64,000 nt of DNA from Mycobacterium bohemicum DSM 44277 (GCF_001053185.1 NZ_CSTD01000001.1:1296333-1360332), one strand, 5' to 3'. Positions 46,739 to 57,101 are shown, numbered from the stretch's first letter. The notes: generated by a model from the letters alone, not told the origin. Numbers and translations are program-made.

Positions 46739-47448
46739 CAGAACACGCCGACGACCCGAACGGCGAACGCCACGCGGCGCCGATGGTGGACGAGGTCACC
46801 GACTTCGAGGTGCTCGAAATCGCGTTGCGCGAGTTGGCAATCGAGAAGGGACTGTTCACCGCCGAGGACCACCGGCGCTATACCGAATTCGTCGAGCAGC
46901 TGGGACCGGTGCCGGGCGCCCGGTTCGTGGCGAAGGCCTGGGTGGACCCGGAATTCAAGCGACTGGCCCTGCAGGACGGGATCGCCGCCAGCCGCGAGGT
47001 GGGCATCGACTGGCTCCACCCGACCGGCTTCGGCACGCCCAGCGACTTCACCGCGCTGCACGTGCTCGAGGACACTCCCACGCTGCACCACGTGATCGTG
47101 TGCACGCTGTGTTCGTGCTATCCGCGCCCGCTGCTGGGCAATTCGCCCGAGTGGTACCGGACCCCGAACTACCGGCGCCGCATCGTGCGCTGGCCCCGCC
47201 AGGTGCTCGCCGAGTTCGGCCTGTTCCTGCCCGAGAGCGTGGAGATCCGGGTCGAGGACTCCAACTCCAAGCACCGGTTCCTGGTGCTCCCGGTGCGCCC
47301 GGAAGGCACGGAGGGCTGGAGCGAGGAGCAACTCGCCGAGATCGTCACGCGCGACTGCATGATCGGCGTCGCCCTGCCGAAGCCCGGGGTGACCTCCGAC
47401 ATCGACCGCCCCGTGCACCGCGCGGTCCGGCCGGCCGAGAACTACTGA
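46735..47448 (+). CDS. nthA: Nitrile hydratase alpha subunit, cobalt type
   Basis: 237-aa catalytic subunit. The metal claw is C123-T-L-C126-S-C128 within VCTLCSC; Thr at the second position is the mark of cobalt-containing enzymes (Ser in iron types), and the last two Cys are normally oxidised to sulfinic and sulfenic acid. Also typical are LEIALRELAIEKGLFT, PGARFVAKAW and EWYRTPNYRRRIVRWPRQVL. Thiocyanate hydrolase gamma subunits share this fold, so the substrate could be SCN- or a nitrile. Coupled to nthB by a 4-nt overlap. Confidence 0.88.
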   Translation: MTEHADDPNGERHAAPMVDEVTDFEVLEIALRELAIEKGLFTAEDHRRYTEFVEQLGPVPGARFVAKAWVDPEFKRLALQDGIAASREVGIDWLHPTGFGTPSDFTALHVLEDTPTLHHVIVCTLCSCYPRPLLGNSPEWYRTPNYRRRIVRWPRQVLAEFGLFLPESVEIRVEDSNSKHRFLVLPVRPEGTEGWSEEQLAEIVTRDCMIGVALPKPGVTSDIDRPVHRAVRPAENY

Positions 47449-47458
47449 AGGCCAAGCG

Positions 47459-47812
47459 ATGTCCGCCGAGATCGACGTCACCGCCGTCCGGGTCCCGACG
47501 CTGGAGCGAATCACCGAAAGCCAGCAGGTCTGGACACGGATGGCGCAGCGCTACGGCGTCGCCAATCCGGTTCCGCCGTGGAAGTCGAGCCTGGACGGAA
47601 TGTGCGAGGCACTCGATCGGGAAGGGGAAACGCTGGAGCTGCTGGCGCGCCGCGGCGACGAAGACCGCCTTTCCGAGGCGGTCTACCGCGGCCTGCCGTA
47701 CCCGGAAAACCAGCTTGTCGCCCTCGCGCATTCCCTGGTCGCCCGCAACGTCATCGACGAGACCGCGCTGGCCGATCGGATGCGGGCCGTCCGGTCGCGG
47801 CTCGAAGCCTGA
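47459..47812 (+). CDS. Nitrile hydratase accessory / beta-N-terminal-like protein
   Basis: 117-aa helical protein resembling the N-terminal domain of NHase beta and the p14K-type activators that load cobalt and promote cysteine oxidation (PPWKSSLDGMCEALDREG, then YPENQLVALAHSLVARNVI). It follows nthA by 10 bp, as expected for an activator. It could instead be a structural subunit as in thiocyanate hydrolase, where the beta chain is split; but the beta gene here already looks complete, which favours an activator. It ends 9 bp before the convergent dnaE1 stop. Confidence 0.7.
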   Translation: MSAEIDVTAVRVPTLERITESQQVWTRMAQRYGVANPVPPWKSSLDGMCEALDREGETLELLARRGDEDRLSEAVYRGLPYPENQLVALAHSLVARNVIDETALADRMRAVRSRLEA

Positions 47813-47821
47813 TCCCCCCGC

Positions 47822-50800
47822 TCAGCCGCCCAGGCAGCCGGGGCCGAGCAGCGCCTTGAGGTCACCCATCAGCGCCGGCGACGGCGTGACCCGCAGCGAG
47901 GCGTCCAGCTCCAGGGTGGTGATCCGGTCGCCGCTGATCAGGCGCAGGTGCACCTGCGCCGTCCCGGGATGGCGGGCCAGCACCTGCTTGAGCGCGCTCA
48001 CCTTGTCGATGGTGCACTGCCGGGTCGGCAGGCTGACCGCGATCGGGCGATTGGCCTGAGCGGTCGAGAAGTCCGGCACCACAAGCTCGTTGGCGATCAG
48101 GGCGATGCGGTCGTCGCGGATCGCGACCTTGGCGTTGACCAGCACCACCGCGTCGTCGGCGATGTCGGCGCCGTAGGCGGAATAGGCGTGCGGGAAGAAC
48201 ATCACCTCGATCCCACCGGTGAGGTCCTCCAATTGCGCTGACGCCCAGGGCATTCCGTTCTTGTTCACCCGCCGGTTGACCGACGCCAGGATGCCGCCCA
48301 CCCGTACCTGGGTCTCGTTGGGGACGTCGCCGTCGAGAATGGCCGGGATGTTCGTGTCGACCTGGGCGGCCAGCAGGTGCGCCACCTTGTTCAGCGGGTG
48401 CCCGGACACATACAGGCCCAGCATCTCCCGCTCGAGGGCCAGCTTGTGCTTGTCCTCCCACTCGTCGTCGGGCACCTTGATGGTGAACACCGGGTCCCCG
48501 GCGCCGCCATCGTCACCGCCCCCGCCGAACAGGTCGAACTGCCCCATCGCCTCGGCCTTCTTGGTGCCCAGCACCGAGTCGACGGCGTCGCTGTGCACCA
48601 GGAACAGGCCCTTGCGGGCGTGGCCCAGGGAATCGAACGCGCCCGCCTTGATCAGCGACTCGGTGACCTTCTTGTTGCACGCCGAGATGTCGATCTTGTT
48701 CAGGTAGTCCGAGAAGTCGGTGAACTTGCCCTTGCCGCTTCGGGTTTGGATCAGCGAGCCGACCACGTTGGCGCCGACGTTGCGCACCGCGCCCAGCCCG
48801 TAGCGGATGTCGCTGCCCACCGACGCGAAGTTGAGGCCGGACTCGTTGACGTCCGGGGGCAACACCGTGATGCCCAGCTTGCGGCAGTCGGCCAGATAGA
48901 CCGCGGCCTTGTCCTTGTCGTCGCCGACCGAGGTCAGCAGGCCGGCCATGTACTCGGCGGGATAGTTGGCCTTCAGGTACGCGGTCCAGTAGGAGACCAG
49001 GCCATAGCCGGCGGCGTGCGATTTGTTGAACGCGTAGTCGGCGAACGGCAGGATCGTGTCCCACAGCGCCTTGATCGCCCCGGCCGAAAAGCCGTTGGCC
49101 TTCATGCCTTCGGAGAAGCCCTCGAACTCCTTCTCCAGCACCTCGCGCTTCTTCTTGCCCATCGCCTTGCGCAGGATGTCGGCTCGGGCGAGCGAGTAGC
49201 TGGCCACCTTCTGCGCGATCCGCATGATCTGCTCTTGGTAGACGATCAGGCCGTAGGTCTCCGCGAGGATCTCGCGCAGCGGCTCCTCGAGTTCGGGGTG
49301 GATGGGCTTGATCGCCTGCCGGCCGTTCTTGCGGTCGGCGTAGTCGTTGTGGGCGTTCATGCCCATGGGTCCGGGCCGGTAGAGGGCGATGACGGCGACG
49401 ACGTCCTCGAACCCGGTCGGTTGCATGCGGCGCAGCAGGTCGCGCATCGGGCCGCCGTCGAGCTGGAAGACGCCCAGGGTCTCGCCGCGGCCCAGCAGCT
49501 CGTAGGTGGCCTTGTCGTCGAGCGGAACGGACTCGAGGTCGAGGTCGATTCCCCTGTTGGCCTTGATGTTCTCGATCGCATCGCCGATGATCGTCAGGTT
49601 GCGCAGGCCCAGGAAGTCCATCTTCAGCAGGCCGATGGCCTCGCACGACGGGTAGTCCCAGCCGGTGATGATGGCGCCGTCCTGCGGCCGCTTCCACAAC
49701 GGGATGGCGTCGGTGAGCGGCTCGCTGCTCATGATCACCGCGCAGGCGTGCACACCGGCGTTGCGGATCAGCCCCTCCAGGCCGCGCGCGGTCTGGTAGA
49801 TGGTGCGGACGTCGGGGTCGGTCTCGATCAGGCCGCGGACTTCGGCGGCCTCCTTGTAGCGCTCATGGCTGGGGTCGGTGATGCCCGACAGCGAGATGTC
49901 CTTGGCCATGATCGGCGGCGGCAACGCCTTGGTGATCCGGTCGGCGATCGCGAACCCGGGCTGGCCGTAGTGGATGCGCGCCGAATCCTTCAGCGCGGCT
50001 TTGGTTTTGATGGTGCCGAAGGTGATGACCTGGGCGACTCGGTCGTGGCCCCACTTGTCGGCGGCGTAGCGCACCATCTCGCCGCGGCGGCGGTCGTCGA
50101 AGTCGATGTCGATGTCGGGCATCGACGTGCGCTCGGGGTTGAGGAACCGCTCGAACAGCAGCCCGTGCGGAATGGGGTCGATGTCGGTGATGCCCAGCGC
50201 GTAGGCAACCAGCGATCCGGCGGCCGACCCTCGGCCGGGACCGACCCGGATGCCCACCGACCGCGCGTGGTTGATCAGGTCCGCGACGATCAGGAAATAC
50301 GACGGGAAGCCCTTGCCGCAGATCACGTCGATCTCGTATTCGGCCCGCGCCGCGTAACCGTCCGGCGCGCCGGCCGGGAACCGCCGGCGCAGCCCGGCGT
50401 CCACCTCGTGCCGGAGCCAGGAGGCCTGGTCGTGCCCGTCGGGCACCGGGAAGACCGGCATCCGGTCCCGCGGCTCCCACACGTCGGCGTAGGACTGCAC
50501 CCGCTCGGCGATCAGCAGGGTGGAGTCGCAGGCGCCGGACACCGTGTCGTCCCAGATCTGGCGCATCTCGGCGGCCGACTTGAGGTAGTAGCCGTCGCCG
50601 TCGAACTTGAACCGGTTGGGGTCCGACAGCGTCTTGCCGGTCTGCACGCACAGCAGCGCCTCGTGGTTGTGCGCGGCGTCGCGGGTGACGTAGTGGCAGT
50701 CATTGGTGGCCAGCGGCGGGATGCCGAGCTTGCGGCCGATGTCGAGCAGCCCCTCCCGCACGCGCCGCTCGATGGACAGGCCGTGGTCCATGAGCTCCAG

Positions 50801-51373
50801 GAAGTAGTTGTCGGCGCCGAAGATCTCCCGCCACCTGGCGGCCGACTCCAGCGCCTCGCGGTCGTGCCCGAGCCGAAGGCGCGTCTGCACCTCACCCGAC
50901 GGGCACCCGGTGGTGGCGATGATGCCCTCGGCGTGCTCGGCGACCAGCTCGGCGTCCATGCGCGACCACTTGCCCAGCTGGCCCTCGAAGGAGGCCAGCG
51001 AGGACAGCTTGAACAGGTTGCGCAGCCCGGTGGCGTTCTCGGCCACCATCGTCAGGTGCGTGTAGGAGCCGCTGCCCGACACGTCGTCGGATTTCTGACC
51101 CGGGTCACCCCACGTGATCCGGCGGGTGTCGAAGCGCGAGCCGGGCGCGATGTAGGCCTCGACGCCGATGATCGGCTTGATCCCGGCCTTGGTCGCCGCG
51201 TTGTAGAACTCGCTGGCACCGAACATGTTTCCGTGGTCGGTCATCCCGATCGCGGGCATTCCCAGCCGCTCGGCCTCGGCCAGCATCGGCGTGATCTTCG
51301 CGGCACCGTCCAGCATCGAGTACTCGGTGTGGTTGTGCAGGTGTACGAAGGACCCCGAAAGTGAACCGCTCAT
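47822..51373 (-). CDS. dnaE1: DNA polymerase III alpha subunit, replicative
   Basis: 1183-aa main replicative polymerase. N-terminal PHP domain ([19 protein letters not shown]) supplies the metal-dependent proofreading exonuclease known for mycobacterial DnaE1. The palm has the catalytic aspartates in [14 protein letters not shown] near residue 425. Finger, beta-binding, OB-fold and C-terminal tau-binding regions follow. Length matches M. tuberculosis Rv1547 (1184 aa). A 995-codon open frame on the opposite strand is a shadow. Confidence 0.98.
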   Translation of the reverse strand: MSGSLSGSFVHLHNHTEYSMLDGAAKITPMLAEAERLGMPAIGMTDHGNMFGASEFYNAATKAGIKPIIGVEAYIAPGSRFDTRRITWGDPGQKSDDVSGSGSYTHLTMVAENATGLRNLFKLSSLASFEGQLGKWSRMDAELVAEHAEGIIATTGCPSGEVQTRLRLGHDREALESAARWREIFGADNYFLELMDHGLSIERRVREGLLDIGRKLGIPPLATNDCHYVTRDAAHNHEALLCVQTGKTLSDPNRFKFDGDGYYLKSAAEMRQIWDDTVSGACDSTLLIAERVQSYADVWEPRDRMPVFPVPDGHDQASWLRHEVDAGLRRRFPAGAPDGYAARAEYEIDVICGKGFPSYFLIVADLINHARSVGIRVGPGRGSAAGSLVAYALGITDIDPIPHGLLFERFLNPERTSMPDIDIDFDDRRRGEMVRYAADKWGHDRVAQVITFGTIKTKAALKDSARIHYGQPGFAIADRITKALPPPIMAKDISLSGITDPSHERYKEAAEVRGLIETDPDVRTIYQTARGLEGLIRNAGVHACAVIMSSEPLTDAIPLWKRPQDGAIITGWDYPSCEAIGLLKMDFLGLRNLTIIGDAIENIKANRGIDLDLESVPLDDKATYELLGRGETLGVFQLDGGPMRDLLRRMQPTGFEDVVAVIALYRPGPMGMNAHNDYADRKNGRQAIKPIHPELEEPLREILAETYGLIVYQEQIMRIAQKVASYSLARADILRKAMGKKKREVLEKEFEGFSEGMKANGFSAGAIKALWDTILPFADYAFNKSHAAGYGLVSYWTAYLKANYPAEYMAGLLTSVGDDKDKAAVYLADCRKLGITVLPPDVNESGLNFASVGSDIRYGLGAVRNVGANVVGSLIQTRSGKGKFTDFSDYLNKIDISACNKKVTESLIKAGAFDSLGHARKGLFLVHSDAVDSVLGTKKAEAMGQFDLFGGGGDDGGAGDPVFTIKVPDDEWEDKHKLALEREMLGLYVSGHPLNKVAHLLAAQVDTNIPAILDGDVPNETQVRVGGILASVNRRVNKNGMPWASAQLEDLTGGIEVMFFPHAYSAYGADIADDAVVLVNAKVAIRDDRIALIANELVVPDFSTAQANRPIAVSLPTRQCTIDKVSALKQVLARHPGTAQVHLRLISGDRITTLELDASLRVTPSPALMGDLKALLGPGCLGG

Positions 51374-51464
51374 AGGGACGCCAGTCTATGACTGCCGACC
51401 GACGCGTTCCGGGCATGTCGCGGAGTGTGTCTCCGACGCGTCCCCGCGTTCTATGGTGGGCGGT

Positions 51465-52061
51465 ATGACCCAGACCGTCGACCGGTCCGCGGCACCGTCA
51501 CCCTGGTCGCCCCGCGAGTCGGAGTTGCTGGCGGTGACGCTGCGGCTGCTGCAGGAAAACGGGTACGAGCGGCTGACGGTCGACGCCGTGGCCGGCGCCG
51601 CCCACGCCAGCAAGGCGACGGTGTATCGACGCTGGCCGTCGAAGGCCGAGCTGGTCCTGGCCGCGTTCATCGAGGGGATCCGCCAGGTTGCCGTCGCGCC
51701 GGAAACCGGCACGCTGCGGGGTGACCTGCTGCAGATCGGGGACAAGATCTGTCAGCACGGCCGCCAGCACGCCGGCACCATCCGGGCGGTGCTCGTCGAG
51801 ACGTCACGCCACCCGGCCCTGCGGGAGGCGCTGCAACATCAGTTCCTCGATCAACGCAAGGCCCTCATCGAGGGAGTGCTGCGCCAGGCCGTCGACCGCG
51901 GTGAGATCGACTCCGCCGCCATCACCGACGAGCTCTGGGACCTCCTGCCCGGCTACCTCATCTTCCGGTCCATCATGCCCACCCGGCCGCCCACCCGCGA
52001 CACCGTCCAGGCCCTCGTCGACGACGTGATCCTGCCCGGCCTCACCCGGTCCGTCGGCTGA
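51465..52061 (+). CDS. TetR/AcrR-family transcriptional regulator
   Basis: 198-aa repressor. The N-terminal HTH (residues about 18-65) has LLAVTLRLLQENGYERLTVD and then AGAAHASKATVYRRWPSKAEL, a textbook TetR recognition helix. The C-terminal ligand domain includes RAVLVETSRHPALREALQHQ. Start MTQTVDRSAA at 51465; the frame continues upstream inside dnaE1 but is not coding. It is divergent from dnaE1 (91-bp gap) and convergent with the SRPBCC gene (12 bp). No obvious local target such as an efflux gene is present. Confidence 0.9.
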   Translation: MTQTVDRSAAPSPWSPRESELLAVTLRLLQENGYERLTVDAVAGAAHASKATVYRRWPSKAELVLAAFIEGIRQVAVAPETGTLRGDLLQIGDKICQHGRQHAGTIRAVLVETSRHPALREALQHQFLDQRKALIEGVLRQAVDRGEIDSAAITDELWDLLPGYLIFRSIMPTRPPTRDTVQALVDDVILPGLTRSVG

Positions 52062-52073
52062 CGGGCCGCGCGC

Positions 52074-52505
52074 TCAGCCGTAACGCTCGACGAACAGCTT
52101 CAGCGACTTCTGCACGTCCCCCTTGACGGCCCGCGCGGCCGCCGCCCCGACCGGGCCGAACAACGGGCGACCGCCGAGTTCGAGCCGCAGGCCGAGCGCC
52201 GACCCGTCCTCGGCCGTCCGCACCGTCAGCGTGACGGCGTATTTCGCCCCGCCCTTGCCCGATCCGGACAGGGCGACCTGATGCGGCGGGTCCCAGGTGG
52301 TGATGGTCCACGTCACCCGGTTGCGAAATCCCTTGGCCCGCGCGACCCCCACCACCTGGACGCCTTCGGTCAGCTCGTCGGGCAGCTCGCTGCGCCAGGC
52401 CTCGTGCAGGACCAGCCAGTCGCCCAGATCCGACAGGTCCGACACGCGGTCCCACATGTCCTGCGGCGTCATCGGGACATCGGCGCTCACGTCAACGGCA
52501 GCCAC
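52074..52505 (-). CDS. SRPBCC-family protein (Rv1546-like)
   Basis: 143-aa START/polyketide-cyclase-like helix-grip protein: [20 protein letters not shown], then [20 protein letters not shown] and [20 protein letters not shown], ending in the long C-terminal helix [20 protein letters not shown]. It has the same length and position as Rv1546 beside dnaE1. These proteins bind hydrophobic ligands in a deep cavity; the ligand is unknown. Confidence 0.88.
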   Translation of the reverse strand: MAAVDVSADVPMTPQDMWDRVSDLSDLGDWLVLHEAWRSELPDELTEGVQVVGVARAKGFRNRVTWTITTWDPPHQVALSGSGKGGAKYAVTLTVRTAEDGSALGLRLELGGRPLFGPVGAAAARAVKGDVQKSLKLFVERYG

Positions 52506-52640
52506 GGCCCGAGCCTAACGCCGGCATGGTGGCCGCCGGCGCGCGTCCGCGCGCTGTCGCCCTCCAGACATAAATCACTGCGACGTTCTCCGGCGTGTCG
52601 TCGCAACCGGTGCTGTGTCGCGGCACCGTTGTGGTCGGGG

Positions 52641-53444
52641 TCAGCGTCCCGGCCCGCCGCGGAGCCGCTGCCCGATCCGAAGGGCGGGCAGCAGCAGGGT
52701 GCGTGGCGCGTACCGGCCGCTGGCGCTGACCGCCTTGGGCACCACGCCCGGCACCACGCTGCGCCTGCCGGCGAGCATGCCGCCGATCGCCGCCTCGGCA
52801 ACGTCGCGCGGCGACACCTGCGCGGCCGGGATGCTGAACCGCTCGGCATTGGCGATCTCGGCCCACTCGGTGGGCACCGGGCCGGGACACAACGCCGTCA
52901 CCGACACCCCGGTGCCGTGCAGCTCCTCGTGGACGGCTTCGGAGAAGGTCTGCACGAAGGCCTTGGTCGCCGAGTACACCGCCATGTACGGGATCGGCTG
53001 GAAACCCGCGATCGAGGCGATGTTCATCACCGCTCCGGCGCCGCGCTCGACCATGCCGGGCAGGGCGGCGTGAGTGAGTTCCATCAACGCCAGCGCGTTG
53101 AGCGTGACCTGCTCGCTCTCGCGCTCGAGCGGCAGCTCGTGGAAGAGCCCGCTGGTGCCGAAACCGGCGCTGTTGCACAGGCCGGCGATCGGCTCCCCGC
53201 GCAGCCGGTCCGCGAGCTTCCCGCGGGCCTTGGCGTCGCTGAGGTCGAGCGGGAAGACCTCCACCGCGACCGAGTTCTCCTTGCCCACCTCGTTGGCGAG
53301 TTCGTCGAGACGGTCACGACGGCGCGCCACCAGCAGCAGCGGGAAGCCCCGGCGGCTGAGTCCGCGCGCCAGTTCGGCACCGATGCCGGACGAGGCGCCG
53401 GTGATGACGACGGTGGTCTGGTGGTCGGGCTTGGGCAGGCTCAT
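52641..53444 (-). CDS. Short-chain dehydrogenase/reductase (Rv1544-like)
   Basis: 267-aa classical SDR. NAD(P)-binding TGASSGIGAELARGL near residues 13-27, NSAGFGTSG, catalytic Ser in MNIASIAGF and Tyr-x3-Lys in AVYSATKAFV. The C-terminus is basic (RQRLRGGPGR), perhaps for membrane contact. Start MSLPKPDHQTT at 53444 because the upstream extension overlaps the next gene. It follows the larger SDR by 4 bp and is co-transcribed. Rv1544 is described as a ketoacyl reductase; the substrate here is inferred only. Confidence 0.9.
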   Translation of the reverse strand: MSLPKPDHQTTVVITGASSGIGAELARGLSRRGFPLLLVARRRDRLDELANEVGKENSVAVEVFPLDLSDAKARGKLADRLRGEPIAGLCNSAGFGTSGLFHELPLERESEQVTLNALALMELTHAALPGMVERGAGAVMNIASIAGFQPIPYMAVYSATKAFVQTFSEAVHEELHGTGVSVTALCPGPVPTEWAEIANAERFSIPAAQVSPRDVAEAAIGGMLAGRRSVVPGVVPKAVSASGRYAPRTLLLPALRIGQRLRGGPGR

Positions 53445-53448
53445 GGCA

Positions 53449-54501
53449 TCACCAGTGAATTCCGCGGGTCGCTCGCACGAACGCCTCGCTCCGTTTGTCC
53501 AATTGTGTTGTGCCGGTTGTGGATTCGCCACCCTTGGCGGCGTCCGAATCCTCGAACATGGTAAACGCGCGGTTGCGCACCCGGTCCATCACGGCCGGGT
53601 TCACCGCGTCGGCCACCGCGGCGAGCTGCCCGAACGGCGAGCTGGCCCGCCGCGGCCGGTGCACGATCGCGTCGGCGATCACGCCGGCCGCCTGGTCGGG
53701 CGTCAGCGCCGGGAAGTGGTCGTACATGGTGGTGGGGCTGATCATCGGAGTGCGCACCAGCGCCATGTGCACGGTGGTGAACCGCACGTTGTCACTGATC
53801 GTCTCGGCCTGCAGCGCGTCGCACAGGCTGTCCAGCGCGGCCTTGCTGGCGATGTAGGCGCCGAAACGGGGGGCGCGGGTCTGCACGCCGACCGACGAGA
53901 CGTTGATGATGTGCCCGTACCCGCGTTCGCGCATCCCCGGCACGAACTTCAGGATCAGCTGGACTGCGCCGAGGTAGTTCAGCTGCATGGTCCGCTGGTA
54001 GTCGTGGATCCGGTCGTAGGACAGCTCGAGCGACCGCCGGATCGAGCGCCCCGCATTGTTGATCAGGATGTCGACGCCGCCGAGGTCCTCGAGCACCCGG
54101 TCGGCCATCTCGGCGATGGCGTCGGTGTCGGTGAGGTCGCACGGGTAGACGTGGGCGGTGCCGCCGTCGCCGCGGATCTCGTCGGCGACCTTCTCGAGGT
54201 TCTCCCGGGTCCGGGCGACGAGCACCACCGCCCCCCCGGCTTCGGCGATCTTCTTGGCGGCCGCCTCCCCGATGCCCGACGATCCCCCGGTGATCAGGAC
54301 GGTTCGGCCCTTGACGGCGTCGCCGAGCGTGCGGCCCTGCACGACGTCGAGCAGGTTCCGCAAATAGAACGGCCGATACCGGCCGGTCGAGTTCGGCGTG
54401 TTGATGATGTGGGAGACCGCCGCGAGCGGCTTCTCGACGAACGTGCTGGACACCGCCGCCAGGGGTTTCTCCACGAAATTCGTCAAGTCACCAAGGTTCA
54501 T
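53449..54501 (-). CDS. SDR-family fatty acyl-CoA reductase-like protein (Rv1543-like)
   Basis: 350-aa SDR with an N-terminal extension of about 65 residues, then TVLITGGSSGIGEAAAKKI, NNAGRSIRRSLELS, catalytic Ser in INVSSVGVQ and YIASKAALD. Rv1543 and relatives reduce fatty acyl-CoA to aldehyde for wax ester formation. Residues 9-30 carry a tandem 11-aa duplication (TFVEKPLAAVS preceded by NFVEKPLAAVS). Start MNLGDLTNF at 54501; a longer frame to 54618 lacks conserved character. First gene of a two-SDR operon. Confidence 0.9.
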   Translation of the reverse strand: MNLGDLTNFVEKPLAAVSSTFVEKPLAAVSHIINTPNSTGRYRPFYLRNLLDVVQGRTLGDAVKGRTVLITGGSSGIGEAAAKKIAEAGGAVVLVARTRENLEKVADEIRGDGGTAHVYPCDLTDTDAIAEMADRVLEDLGGVDILINNAGRSIRRSLELSYDRIHDYQRTMQLNYLGAVQLILKFVPGMRERGYGHIINVSSVGVQTRAPRFGAYIASKAALDSLCDALQAETISDNVRFTTVHMALVRTPMISPTTMYDHFPALTPDQAAGVIADAIVHRPRRASSPFGQLAAVADAVNPAVMDRVRNRAFTMFEDSDAAKGGESTTGTTQLDKRSEAFVRATRGIHW

Positions 54502-54828
54502 CGCGTTTCGCTCCTCAAGTCGGCCCCCCGTAGCGTGAGTGATGTGACGTCGGTCATACAGCCAACCTAGGACATCTGTACCCCGCTGGATGCAAATTGC
54601 CGTCAGGTGACGGCGCATAGCGTCTCACACGGCGGCCGACCCGCCCCGCGCCACTCGGCAATCCCGTTGTTATGCAGTGCAATCCGTATGAGATTGCGGA
54701 CTAACCGACGGGCCACGACGAAAACCTCGCCGACCACCCGGCCGCTGCCGGCCGCCGAGATCGCCTCCGGCGACGCCGAGACACTCTGATCGCGGCCGCC
54801 CGCTCCGGTCGGGCGCACAATGCAAGCC
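54502..54828. other. Divergent intergenic region (327 bp)
   Basis: It should hold the promoters of the leftward SDR operon and the rightward methyltransferase. A short symmetrical element TGAC-GTCG-GTCA (54545-54556) lies 44 nt before the SDR start. Short frames on both strands here (60 and 104 codons) lack support. In M. tuberculosis glbN and lprI lie in this interval; neither is present. Confidence 0.4.
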
Positions 54829-55590
54829 ATGGTTCGCACATTCGAGGATCTGGTGGCGGAAGCCGACGCCGTACCCGTCGACGGCTGGGATTTCTCCTGG
54901 CTGGACGGCCGGGCCACCGAGGAACGACCCTCGTGGGGCTACCAGCGGTTGATGAGCGAGCGGTTGGCGACGGTTTCGGCCGCCTGCGACCTCGATACCG
55001 GCGGCGGGGAGGTGCTCTCGGGCGCGCCGCGATTCCCGCCCGCGATGGCGGCCACGGAATCGTGGCCGCCCAACGCCGCGCTGGCCACCAAGCTCCTGCA
55101 TCCGCGCGGCGTCGTGGTGGTCGCCACGACCGGGGACGAGCCGCGGCTGCCGTTCGCGGGCGAGGCGTTCGACCTGGTGACCAGCCGCCATCCCATCGAC
55201 GTGCGGTGGGCCGAGATCGCGCGTGTGCTGCGGCCGGGCGGCACCTATCTCGCGCAGCAGATCGGGCCCGCGACGATGGCGGAACTGGTCGAGCACTTCA
55301 TCGGGCCGCAGCCGCAGAAATGGGCGGAACTGCACCCCGACACCCAGCGGGCGCAGGCCGAGGCCGCCGGCATGGAGGTCCTCGACATGCGCATGGAGCG
55401 GATGCGGGCGGAGTTCCTCGACATCGGCGCCGTGATCTATTTCCTGCGCAAGGTGGTGTGGACGGTGCCGGACTTCACCGTGCAGCGCTACCGCGAGCGG
55501 CTGCGCGAACTGCACGATCGCATCCGGGCCGACGGGTCGTTCGTCGCGCATTCCACCCGCGTGCTCGTCGTGGCCCGCAAGCCCGGCTGA
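54829..55590 (+). CDS. Class I SAM-dependent methyltransferase
   Basis: 253-aa methyltransferase-like protein. The usual glycine-rich motif I is weak (ACDLDTGGGEVLSG near residues 48-61), followed by GVVVVATTGDEPRLPF, FDLVTSRHPIDVRWAEIARV and LRPGGTYLAQQIG, which define the fold. Start at ATG 54829 (MVRTFEDLVAEADAV); an ATG 9 nt upstream is also possible. It stops one base before the convergent rluD-like stop. It occupies the place of glbN-lprI of M. tuberculosis. Substrate unknown. Confidence 0.8.
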   Translation: MVRTFEDLVAEADAVPVDGWDFSWLDGRATEERPSWGYQRLMSERLATVSAACDLDTGGGEVLSGAPRFPPAMAATESWPPNAALATKLLHPRGVVVVATTGDEPRLPFAGEAFDLVTSRHPIDVRWAEIARVLRPGGTYLAQQIGPATMAELVEHFIGPQPQKWAELHPDTQRAQAEAAGMEVLDMRMERMRAEFLDIGAVIYFLRKVVWTVPDFTVQRYRERLRELHDRIRADGSFVAHSTRVLVVARKPG

Positions 55591-56517
55591 TCAGCCCTCG
55601 GCGCGCAGGACGTCCAGCGCGTGCCGCAGGTCGTCCGGGTACGGGCTGACGAACTCCACCCGCCTGCCGTCGGCCGGGTGGTCGAACGCCAACGAACGCG
55701 CGTGCAGCCATTGTCGTTGCAGCCCAAGCTTTTTCGCGAGCTTCGGGTCGGCCCCGTACACCAGGTCGCCGCAGCACGGGTGGTGCAGCGCGGCGAAATG
55801 CACCCGGATCTGGTGGGTGCGGCCGGTTTCCAGGTGCACGTCGAGCAGGCTGGCGGCGATGAAGGCCTCCAGCGTGTCGTAGTGGGTGAGGCTGTGCCGC
55901 CCGTCGGTGGTGACCGCGAACTTCCACTCGCCGCCGCGGTGGCGTCCGATCGGCGCGTCGATGGTCCCGCTGGACGGGTCCGGGTGCCCCTGCACCAGGG
56001 CGTGGTAGCGCTTGTCGACCTTGCGGTACTTGAACGCCCGCTTGAGCAGCGTGTAGGCGCGCTCGGACAGCGCCACCACCATGACACCGGAGGTGCCGAC
56101 GTCGAGGCGGTGCACGATGCCTTGGCGCTCGGGCACGCCGGAGGTGGTGATCCGGTAACCGGCGGCGGCCAGGCCGCCGAGCACCGTCGGCCCGGTCCAG
56201 CCCACCGACGCGTGCGCGGCCACCGCCGCCGGCTTGTCGACGACGACGATGTCGTCGTCGGAGTACAGGATCGTCATGCCCTCGATGTCGACGGGCGTAT
56301 TCTCCAGCGGCGCCGGCGCCTCCGGCAGGCGCACCTGCAACCAGGCGCCCGGCGACAACCGGTCGGACTTCCCCGCCTGGATTCCGTCGAGCTCGACACC
56401 GCCCTCCTCGGCGATCGCCGCGGCCGCGCTGCGGGACAGCCCCAGCAGGCGCGCCAGGCCGGCGTCGACACGCATGCCCGCCAGTCCCTCCGGAACCGGC
56501 ATCGAGCGTTCGGTCAT
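55591..56517 (-). CDS. RluD/RluA-family pseudouridine synthase (Rv1540-like)
   Basis: 308-aa pseudouridine synthase, exactly the length of Rv1540. N-terminal S4 RNA-binding domain ([20 protein letters not shown]), catalytic Asp in [14 protein letters not shown], followed by the Arg/Lys-rich [15 protein letters not shown] segment and C-terminal [12 protein letters not shown]. It isomerises uridines in 23S rRNA (RluD-type) or other RNA. The ATG overlaps the lspA stop as ATGA, so it is coupled to lspA, as often in bacteria. Confidence 0.93.
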   Translation of the reverse strand: MTERSMPVPEGLAGMRVDAGLARLLGLSRSAAAAIAEEGGVELDGIQAGKSDRLSPGAWLQVRLPEAPAPLENTPVDIEGMTILYSDDDIVVVDKPAAVAAHASVGWTGPTVLGGLAAAGYRITTSGVPERQGIVHRLDVGTSGVMVVALSERAYTLLKRAFKYRKVDKRYHALVQGHPDPSSGTIDAPIGRHRGGEWKFAVTTDGRHSLTHYDTLEAFIAASLLDVHLETGRTHQIRVHFAALHHPCCGDLVYGADPKLAKKLGLQRQWLHARSLAFDHPADGRRVEFVSPYPDDLRHALDVLRAEG

Positions 56518-57101
56518 CGGCGCTCGTCGGGCCTGCGCCGACCCATCGTGTCGAAGTCGTAGCCGAACATCGACAGTGTCACGAGCAGGATCGCGCCGCC
56601 GACCACCGACGGATCGGCGACGTTGAACACCGGCCACCACCCGACCGACAGGAAGTCCACGACGTGGCCGCGCAGCGGGCCGGGCGACCGGAAGAAACGG
56701 TCGACCAGGTTGCCCATGGCGCCACCGAGGATCATCCCCAGGCCCACGGCCCACCAGGGCGACACCAGCCGGCGGCCCATCCAGAAGATGCCGACCACCA
56801 CTCCGGTCGCGATCAGCGTCAGCGCCCAGGTGTAACCGGTGGCCATGGAGAACGCGGCGCCGGAATTGCGCACCAAAGTCCAGGTCACGGTGTCACCGAT
56901 GATGGAGACCGGCTGGCCGGGCGGTAGCAACTTGACGGCGAGGACCTTGGTGACGACGTCGAGGGTCAACACGACCGCAGCCACCGACAGCAGCAGCCGA
57001 AGCCGCCTCGGCGGGCGCTCGGCCGTCGGTTGCGCGGTGTCTGCCGCGTCCCCAGCCGTCTCGGCTGAGGTGACCGGCTCGGTCGATCGTTCCTCAGACA
57101 C
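56514..57101 (-). CDS. lspA: Lipoprotein signal peptidase (signal peptidase II)
   Basis: 195-aa membrane aspartyl protease that removes signal peptides from diacylglyceryl-modified prolipoproteins. Four membrane segments; catalytic Asp in [12 protein letters not shown] and in [12 protein letters not shown]. The N-terminal 40 residues are hydrophilic, as in M. tuberculosis LspA. A target of globomycin. It is upstream of and coupled to the pseudouridine synthase gene; the divergent ansA starts 70 bp away. Confidence 0.95.
   Translation of the reverse strand: MSEERSTEPVTSAETAGDAADTAQPTAERPPRRLRLLLSVAAVVLTLDVVTKVLAVKLLPPGQPVSIIGDTVTWTLVRNSGAAFSMATGYTWALTLIATGVVVGIFWMGRRLVSPWWAVGLGMILGGAMGNLVDRFFRSPGPLRGHVVDFLSVGWWPVFNVADPSVVGGAILLVTLSMFGYDFDTMGRRRPDERR

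Noticed and set aside
48377..51364. 995-codon open frame antisense to dnaE1
   Set aside because: Shadow of dnaE1 caused by GC-rich third positions; no recognisable domain.
54603..54917. 104-codon minus-strand ORF before the methyltransferase gene
   Set aside because: It runs antisense into the methyltransferase and has no ordered sequence; likely a chance frame.
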